NCBI RefSeq assembly: GCF_921293095.1
Contig: NC_060253.1
Location: 82,621,992-82,685,991, forward strand
DNA: 64,000 nucleotides
Direction of reading: 5' to 3'
Source of the DNA: Ischnura elegans
Taxonomy: Eukaryota > Arthropoda > Insecta > Odonata > Coenagrionidae
Part shown: positions 57,213 through 64,000 of the stretch, one piece after another
Position numbering within the stretch: position 1 is the first letter of the stretch
How the letters are laid out: each line of letters starts with the position of its first letter
Program-made: the position numbers and the translations under genes
Notes under the pieces: generated by a model
What the model was told of the DNA's origin: nothing
The model's database searches: none
The model's input: the letters and a program-made list of their open reading frames with translations, nothing else

Positions 57213-57583
57213 GGCTCGGCTTAAATAAGATTTATTAATACCCTATCAAACAAAGAAAACTTTCCGACCTTAGGCAGTTTTAATAGGGGATTATTTAGGC
57301 ATGTTTCCCTGAGCTCAGTGCCTCATGCATGCATTGGTAATCTCAGACGATGTGAAACTCCTATCTACTCGTATAGAAACTAGGTCCCTGTGACGTCACG
57401 TGGAGTGGCATCGCATGGGCGCCATTCTGGCCTTTTTCAAATGCGGCTAAAATTGACCATTAACATTCGTATAAACTGGGATTTCTAAAACCAAATAATT
57501 TGTATATTATGAATGCACAAGTGGTGGGTAACGAATCGCAATCAATGCCTTTCGTTTTCTTCGATGAAGGAAACTACCCTATT
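57213..57583 (+). mobile_element. M1-family element, 3' fragment
   Basis: It matches the 3' half of the copy at 453-1118 in the same orientation and ends GGAAACTACCCTATT. The CRE/E-box block is intact at 57391-57403. The 5' half is missing. Confidence 0.75.
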
Positions 57584-58120
57584 CATTCCAAAATTCTCTC
57601 GCTTTTCTTTGGTTACGTCCCCAGCAGATGGCAACAAATGCGTTAGGCTGCCCCAAATCATGCTCCTTCATGGGTTGGCTACCCAAAATTTAGACGCCCA
57701 AATCCATGCTCCCTAATGCCTAACTAGTTGGGACACGGCTTAATTAGAAAAGGATGCCCCATTGAAGCTTGATTTTTGTTTCCTCTTTGGGTGCATTTGA
57801 ATCGATTTTCAAGAACACCCGCACCGCGTCTATGCGCTTAGAGTCAGAGACCTCTAGATTGCCTTAGGATAACTACGAATTCACGGAGTAGTGTTGGGAG
57901 TTAAATCTTGAGGACTCAGGTGAGAGCAATCCATTATTACTTAATGTTTACAGTCGTGAGGAATTGCAATGAAAATACATGAATTCGATTGGTTATATCA
58001 TCACGAAAAGGTACATTTCTGTTTACTTTACTGATATAATTCTTGTGATGCCGTTATCCCAATTCTGATTGGTGGGTTGGGGGAATTTAATGATCTACTC
58101 CTTTGTACAGTACAATTTCT
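57584..58120. other. Unannotated intergenic sequence
   Basis: No supported gene or repeat. Confidence 0.4.
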
Positions 58121-58286
58121 CAGGCAAGGAATTTTATTCGGTCGGGAGGGGGGGGGTCCAAAACCAGGGGTGTCAATGTGTAAAGGCCATGATTTTTCAA
58201 TCTTTTGTTTTCCTTTATGATAAAGCTAAGTAACTGTGGTTTGATATTAAGGGGGCTCCGAATTCCCCCTCGCTACGCCTCCGCTT
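58121..58286. mobile_element. Possible short hAT-type MITE relic
   Basis: The right end (complement gcggaggcgtagcgaggggg) resembles the CAGnGGCGnAGC termini found elsewhere in the window. The interior starts with a G-run and ends with a C-run. The left end is eroded and no duplication is clear. Confidence 0.35.
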
Positions 58287-60021
58287 TCAGCTTATAATGA
58301 CGAAATAATATTTTTAACTCTCATGCTTCAAAGAGATTATTGCAAACCGTTTCATCGCTTATAAATGTAAAAATGTGATTCTAACAGATTCGTTTCCGTT
58401 GCCTGAGCGAATTGATTGGATGGAGGTAAATATATCTATTCTTAACATTCTCCAATCGAATGGCGAAATGTTATTATTTCTCTTTTGTCTGTTATTGATT
58501 TTTGCCTGTCGTATCATTTATATTCGCATATGCATTAAGAACTCTTGATTCCGTGATGAATGCGTGGGATACTAATAGATTTAGCAGCCAAAGAATATGT
58601 TTGCCTATTATTTTCCCATAGATTACTCTGTCGCTTAGTCGAAGAAAGCGTGTTGACATGCCAGTTTATTTTTGCCTACGAAACAGGAATCGTTGTTAGG
58701 GGCAGTTGACTCGTCGATCATTTTTTTCATCATTTTGGCTTCTGACGATCAGTATTTTCATTGTGAATACATGATCAGTTCTTATTGAGGTTGATCCAAT
58801 TGATTGCTCGTTCGTGCATCATTACTGCGTGGCTTAAGGCCAACGGATCACCGTTCAAAGTAGGTTAAAAGTTCAAAGGAAGAAGAAAATAGAAGAAAAA
58901 ATATGTGAATCCTAAAGTATCGGTAATGATAATGATGATCATACACGTTGCCAGCAAAATAATTTCCAAGCTGGCTTTTCTCAATTTTTACTTTTTTGGC
59001 CAGTGATGCGTTGGTATATGGTATGTTTATAGCTCGCATCTATATCGATCACATTTTGTGACCTCTTTACCTTTAGAGCAATTTTAAAGGTACCTACAGA
59101 AGCATTAGGGACTGAAATAATATCATCCGTGTGTTCAGTAAAACTGTTCTAATTCAGTTTCCTTGTAAGAAATCTTTTCTAGAATCCATTCTCTCATAGT
59201 CTACCATAACTTCCAATTTACTTTTTTTATTAGCTGCAGGTCGGATTAAAATTGTCGTCTTTATTTAATGTTGATTTTTGTGAGATCTACCTTTGATAGA
59301 ATTTCATTAATCATTTTCCCCTACACGCAATTGCTATAGTTATCAATTACGGCAATTAATGTCCTTGGGATGATGTGGTATATCGAAAATAGCCATTTAT
59401 TATTATTTTTTAATTGAGGGCTGTAGAAGGCAAAGGGTACGAGTGGAATAATTATAACTTTGAGTACAAGTGCAGATAATGGACGATGTGGTACACAATG
59501 TTGTTATTACCGAAGAATACTCAATCACTGAATGTATAATGCTTTTAAGTGATCAGATTCACTTTTATCCCTTTTGCCACAACAATATTGTTTTCCCCAC
59601 CAACTGGACTTATCTCCAAAAATAAAAATTGAACTTATACCCCTTGGCTCCCTGGGTCTCCAATAATGATGTTACACTAACAAACGAAGCCTGAAAAGGT
59701 AATTTTTAATCGCTGTCACTTTACATTCATTTGTACTCAGTTTTACTATACAACAATATCGTTTTTTCCTCGTTAACATCAGACTTTGGTTTGCAGTAAT
59801 TTCAGCCTTGCTACGGCAGGAGGCATAATTGTAATCTGGGACCTAATTTTGAGATTCTCATTTCGCCGCCTAATTGCCATATCCTTTGGATTCGTGCAAC
59901 GCCACGCTCTTCAGTAGACGCCGCTGATTTCTAAAGGGATGTTCGATGCAAGGATAGGCTCTTTTTACCTGAAAAAAATGAAATCAATCGATTCGGCTTT
60001 AAATTTGTGAAAATCCATGTT
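58287..60021. other. Unannotated AT-rich stretch
   Basis: About 1.7 kb without a gene or repeat that I can support. Confidence 0.4.
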
Positions 60022-60220
60022 GAAATGAAAAATAAACAGCCTTGGAAAATTTTCACTGGAGTTTTTTATCGGTACGACGTGTTTCAACGCTGAGGCGTCT
60101 GAACTAAACAACTGAACTGAACAACTAGTAGTTGAAAATGACGCCTCAGCTTTTAAACGTGTCGTACCAATACAAATTTCCAGTGAAAACCAAATTTACC
60201 AAGGTTGTTTATTTTTCATT
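60022..60220. repeat. Palindrome of two hammerhead-like modules
   Basis: Arms of about 78-81 bp (60022-60099 and 60140-60220) are inverted and diverged around a 40-bp centre. On its coding-like strand each arm carries GACGCCTCAGC, then a GAAAC or AAAC core with GTCGTACC, then CCAGTGAAAA. The CUGANGA part is degenerate in both arms. The arrangement matches the other inverted modules. Confidence 0.5.
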
Positions 60221-60679
60221 CCTCTTGGTCGTGTAGGAAAAGGCATTTCGTGGTCCAGTTTCAATCAGACCCTCTATTGTATGGCACCAGCCGTTGTATT
60301 TGCCGAGCGCACAGCGTGCTGGACAGCTTGTCGGGAGATTGTCTTTCAGATGTGTTGATGGTTGAATGCGACCTGCTATGATGCAGGTTTGGGGGGTGAA
60401 TTACTTCATTCTAGTGCTGAGGTGGTGAAATATGTTCGATAGTGTAATAAGAACAGCTGCGAAGCGGGTCAATCATCATGGACAGCCGTCGGGCCGAAGC
60501 TGCGTCTCCAGATACCTTTTTACGAAGAAGTAAATGCCATACGGATACCAGAATGCCGTGCAAGGCACAGATAACTCCTAATACGTATCTTGGGCTTTCG
60601 CAATTCCTCGGTCTGTGTGGAAGCAGGGATATTTTATCGGACACCCACTTAGTGCTTAAATAGGAAATCTTGTTTGGAT
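60221..60679. other. Unannotated intergenic sequence
   Basis: Short overlapping frames on both strands (60411-60698) without any domain. Confidence 0.35.
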
Positions 60680-60816
60680 ATGTGAGGGTAGAGCTCACCC
60701 CAGACTAATTCAAAGACGCTTGACTTTCACACTTCATTCAACATAATTTATCCGAGATTTGAACCAGGAATCACTTTATTAGCAGTCAAATGCTTTGCCG
60801 ATTAGGCCACCTAGCG
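60680..60816 (-). mobile_element. tRNA-derived SINE, family B, minus copy
   Basis: The reverse complement begins gctaggtggcctaatcggc with box B GGTTCAAATCTC and ends ggggtgagctctaccctcaca. That tail is shared with the copy at 28541-28738. Confidence 0.6.
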
Positions 60817-62569
60817 TTTCATATTCTAGTTATACATTTCGAGGGCGAATTTTCTGTTGATATCAGTCACGATTCTTACGCACCGCGCCGAAGGGACGTT
60901 TTTAATTGCCGCACACGTGTGTCCAGTGACTCACCATAATCACCTTTTTCGGTGTTTTAATTGTAGTTTGCGTTAAAAAAGAAATTTTAAAATTAAAAAA
61001 ATTAACAATGGGACGTTATTACGTTTGCATTAAATGTGGAGACATTAATGAATTGAGATTAAATAAATTTGAAAAAATGACATTTAATTATTATTAATAC
61101 ATTTTTTCTTTTAAATATCTTTTTTTAATGCCAAACCTTTCACCAAACCAAATACCTTTTAATGTATTACATCTTTTCCGGAAAATACTTCATTCTTTCC
61201 TAATCTCCTTTTGCGTGATGAGTTGAGGTTTAAATGGGATTGATATGCGGTAATAGGTGCTTCCTCTGGAATTCGTCTGTATCCATCACACTTTACGCCG
61301 AATTTGAAGTGATATGTTCCATTCTGATGGAGGTGATAAATAATTCCGTGCGATTGGTAGAGCAGAGTTACGGTATTCCGCCTGCCATCTCCACCTGCAT
61401 GCGAATATATTTTTGCCCTGCATTCGGAGGAAGCTGTCAGATAATCGCTGCATGCCCCAATTTACGCGAAGGGGTTTCTCTTCGGATACGCGCACAAAGG
61501 TCTATTTGGGTCGAAATCCCCTCTTGTAATCCTACTTGGATCCACAGCTTGTGTTGGTGAGTGACTCGGTCAAAAGTTGATCTCGTGTCAGAAAGCAGGC
61601 CGTCACAGTTCCATGTTTCACTAAACCCTCTCCCGTGGCTTTAATGCGGCCTGGGCTCATTGGATATAATTACCTACCCATACCCACCCGACCCACACTT
61701 GCAAATGGATGAACCAGGCGTCTTCTTGTATCTCATAGAAATTCGAGATAGAATTGTAGCCATTGCAATCACGTGCCGGTTATCTTTTTGCTCGATGGTT
61801 TTATTCAATGCCCATTTTGGCATTCTATCATCGTTTGCTGTTTGTAACTGAGATATCGATGTCTGGAAACCTTTTTAAATCGTGATTAACGCCATGAACA
61901 TTAAAAATTTGTAAAGACTATCAAGAAACAAGAATCGGGCATGGAAATAGGTAATGAAAATGTGCGAATTTCACTCATAATTTTAAACTATAACTCGACC
62001 CAGGTTTCAATACTAAGTGTGAGCTTCATGCGAAAGAATTGAAATTCAGACCGTGTCATACTAAAAAAATCATATGTGAAATTCGCAAGTCTTATTTATT
62101 TCCATCTCGGAAAATAGTCACATAATTGTCCAAGACTCAGAAAAGAAATGTATATGCGAAAACCATGTCATTCTGCGTAAGGTTTCTTCTCACGCATCCT
62201 AGTCATGTTTTAATCGAAGGAGCAAGATCTGTCTGCAGAAATATTGGGACTCTCTTTCATAACTGCAACTATTAGTTGAAAATTTCCATTTTATCCCGTA
62301 AACGGTGATGTTAGGAAGCGTGAGCTTTGCAAGCTTAGGCCTGAATCGCAGGATTATTAAATTTTAGTCCCTCAGAGTTATAGCTCCAGCGATAGGATTT
62401 AAGGGACCAAAAGAGCTCGACACTCGACCAATCATTTTCTGAATCATACGGTCATTACCACCCTCTCTCCTTTTCTTTGCCTTATTCCGTCACTTTCCGT
62501 ATGTACAACCGTAATTCAATTGAAACACAAGCGTGGAATTACAATCGCTGTTAACGGCCGAGCGCACAG
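60817..62569. other. Unannotated intergenic sequence
   Basis: About 1.7 kb. The 108-codon frame at 61234-61560 overlaps a minus-strand frame and has no recognisable domain. Confidence 0.35.
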
Positions 62570-62574
62570 TGGTC

Positions 62575-63516
62575 TGAAATCGGAAAAAGCCGGACAAAAG
62601 TCCAAAATAGCTTTTTTTGAGATAAAGACTTAAAACTTAGCATACATACTCATAAATTATGGTTAATTACGAATGTGTATGCCATTTTACAGACACTTTA
62701 TCCGTTGCTGAGATACAGCAGCTCAAACATGACCAATTTTTCAAAAGCGCGCGCGATCTCGTTTTTCTACGAAAATCTTTGAACTTAAGCAGATGGTGTT
62801 GTAGTTGTATGATTTTTATGGAATTAAAAAAAACAATAATCCTTTGAACAGATGCTTTGGCTATATTGTTAATGATTTTTGAAGGTTTTGGTTCACATGT
62901 GTATGGTTTTACAACACAAAATGGCGTACACATTTTTCGCGTGAAATTTTAAATAAAGTAGACATTATCTTTCGTTTAAGAAATATGGTTATAGGGGAAA
63001 TTTACATCACAGTGTGAAGTAGATTTTTCTTAAGAATACTGTCAAAAAATCTTGGAAAAAAGTTTGCGACCAAGGAAATGAGAGCCATTTTTCGACCGCG
63101 CGTCAAGTCCGAGCTACGTGACGCGGGACCCTGAGGCTTGGTAACTGAGGTCGATTCATCAAGTTTTTTCAGAATTAATTCAAATCTTAATTAAAATATT
63201 CAAAAATCATGAGCAATATAGCCAAAGCTTCTGTTCAAAGGAATATTGTGTTTTTATTCCATAAAAATCATACAACTATAACACCACCTGCTTAAGTTCA
63301 AAGATTTTCGTAGAAAAACGAGATCACGCGCGCTTTTGAAAAATTGGTCATGTTTGAGCTGCTGTATCTCAGCAACAGATCAAATGTCTGTAAAATGGCA
63401 TACATATTCATAATTAGCCATCACTTGTGAGTATGTATGCTAAGTTTTAAGTCTCTATCTAAAAAAAAAGCCATTTTGGACTTCTGTCCGGCTTTTTCCG
63501 ATTTCAGGCCACTGTG
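62575..63516. mobile_element. Transib-like fold-back element
   Basis: This 942-bp element starts CACAGTGGTCTGAAATCGG and ends with the complement of CACAGTGGCCTGAAATCGG. It is flanked on both sides by GAGCG (62570-62574 and 63517-63521), an exact 5-bp GC-rich target duplication. Inverted arms of about 310-320 bp (to about 62885 and from about 63196) surround a 310-bp centre. Transib elements have CACnRTG-type ends and 5-bp GC-rich duplications. There is no transposase ORF, so it is non-autonomous. The short frames at 62659-62933 are arm-derived. Confidence 0.8.
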
Positions 63517-63521
63517 GAGCG

Positions 63522-64000
63522 TTCTGATTGACTGAAGAATGGTACCAGCTTTGGTTTCAGCGACGTAAAAAGGGACGTGTCGAGTGATGGAAAATTCGCT
63601 GGAATGTCAATCCCTCGAGCCATCGCGCAAAAATGATTGTGTGCAACGGTTATTTTTACGAGATCTTTAGAGCTATCTCTCGGAAAGAACGGGAAAAAAA
63701 TGATCGTGTGATTTAGGCTTAAGTGCGTCTATCCCAGACGAGAGTGCAGCTGTGTGCGACAAACAACATGAATATCATTAATCGATACCAATATATGTGA
63801 CCTCTCTCCCCATTGCAAAACTTGCCATTACAAACTGCATGATCATCATCACTGGCCATTAATCATAGTATTGGTTTGACATCCTTCTTTACCTGTTCCA
63901 TACATTTTGTTCGAGGTCTTCTTTTTTCCATTCACATTATCATACTCATACCTTCCCGTATTTTACAGCATTGACACCCAGCGGAATAAAAACGTAAATC
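63522..64000. other. Unannotated sequence at the window edge
   Basis: No gene or repeat that I can support. Confidence 0.4.

Noticed and set aside
1..64000. CRISPR arrays, operons or prokaryotic genes
   Set aside because: No spaced direct-repeat array, no long adjoining ORFs with ribosome binding sites. Composition and transposon content are those of an animal genome.

Overview
This window looks like intergenic or intronic DNA from a metazoan, most likely an arthropod. It is AT-rich with no operon structure. Stop codons are dense and almost all open frames are short and unsupported. It carries a typical invertebrate mix of mobile elements: mariner, piggyBac, hAT, PIF/Harbinger-like and Transib-like DNA elements, Penelope-like elements (PLEs), tRNA-derived SINEs, a LINE tail and one LTR retrotransposon. 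I cannot name the species. I found no host protein-coding gene that I can support. The best host-like signals are a weak candidate exon near 38.75-38.87 kb and a weak promoter/ORF candidate near 49.2-49.8 kb.

Layout. 0-20 kb: a recurring TIR element of about 670 bp (family M1; near-full copies at 453-1118 and 4251-4920, fragments near 45.2 and 57.2 kb), tRNA-derived SINEs of several families, a small PIF/Harbinger-like MITE, an inverted pair of hammerhead-like modules near 7.8-8.3 kb, a decayed LINE 3' end (18.6 kb) and a TTAA-bounded piggyBac-like element (19.0-19.7 kb). 20-26 kb: a short hAT-type MITE, then a young LTR retrotransposon (21216-25759). Its two 1240-bp LTRs differ at two positions, its primer-binding-site region is present three times in tandem, and one 477-codon ORF joins a Gag-like coiled-coil protein directly to the C-terminal end of an integrase. 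It is therefore a non-autonomous deletion derivative.

28-36 kb: nested insertions. A SINE has a hAT-type MITE in its tail. A further hAT-type MITE has a perfect 8-bp target duplication. A PLE fragment (RT end plus GIY-YIG nuclease) is followed by CCAAT, TATA and hammerhead-like signals. Next come a GTF2IRD2/Charlie-like hAT MITE, a second PLE bracketed by inverted 74-bp repeats with another MITE inside it, and an internally deleted mariner flanked by TA. 36-64 kb: a piggyBac transposase pseudogene, a second Charlie-like hAT MITE, more inverted hammerhead-like modules (43.9, 51.3 and 60.0 kb), two decayed mariner fragments, a purine-strand tract and, near the right edge, a 942-bp fold-back element. 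That element has CACAGTGG termini and an exact 5-bp GC-rich target duplication, as in the Transib superfamily related to RAG1.

The coding sequences do not form a pathway. The story here is transposon biology: layered insertions, non-autonomous derivatives that depend on enzymes encoded elsewhere, and at least six distinct hammerhead-like sequence modules, several in inverted pairs.
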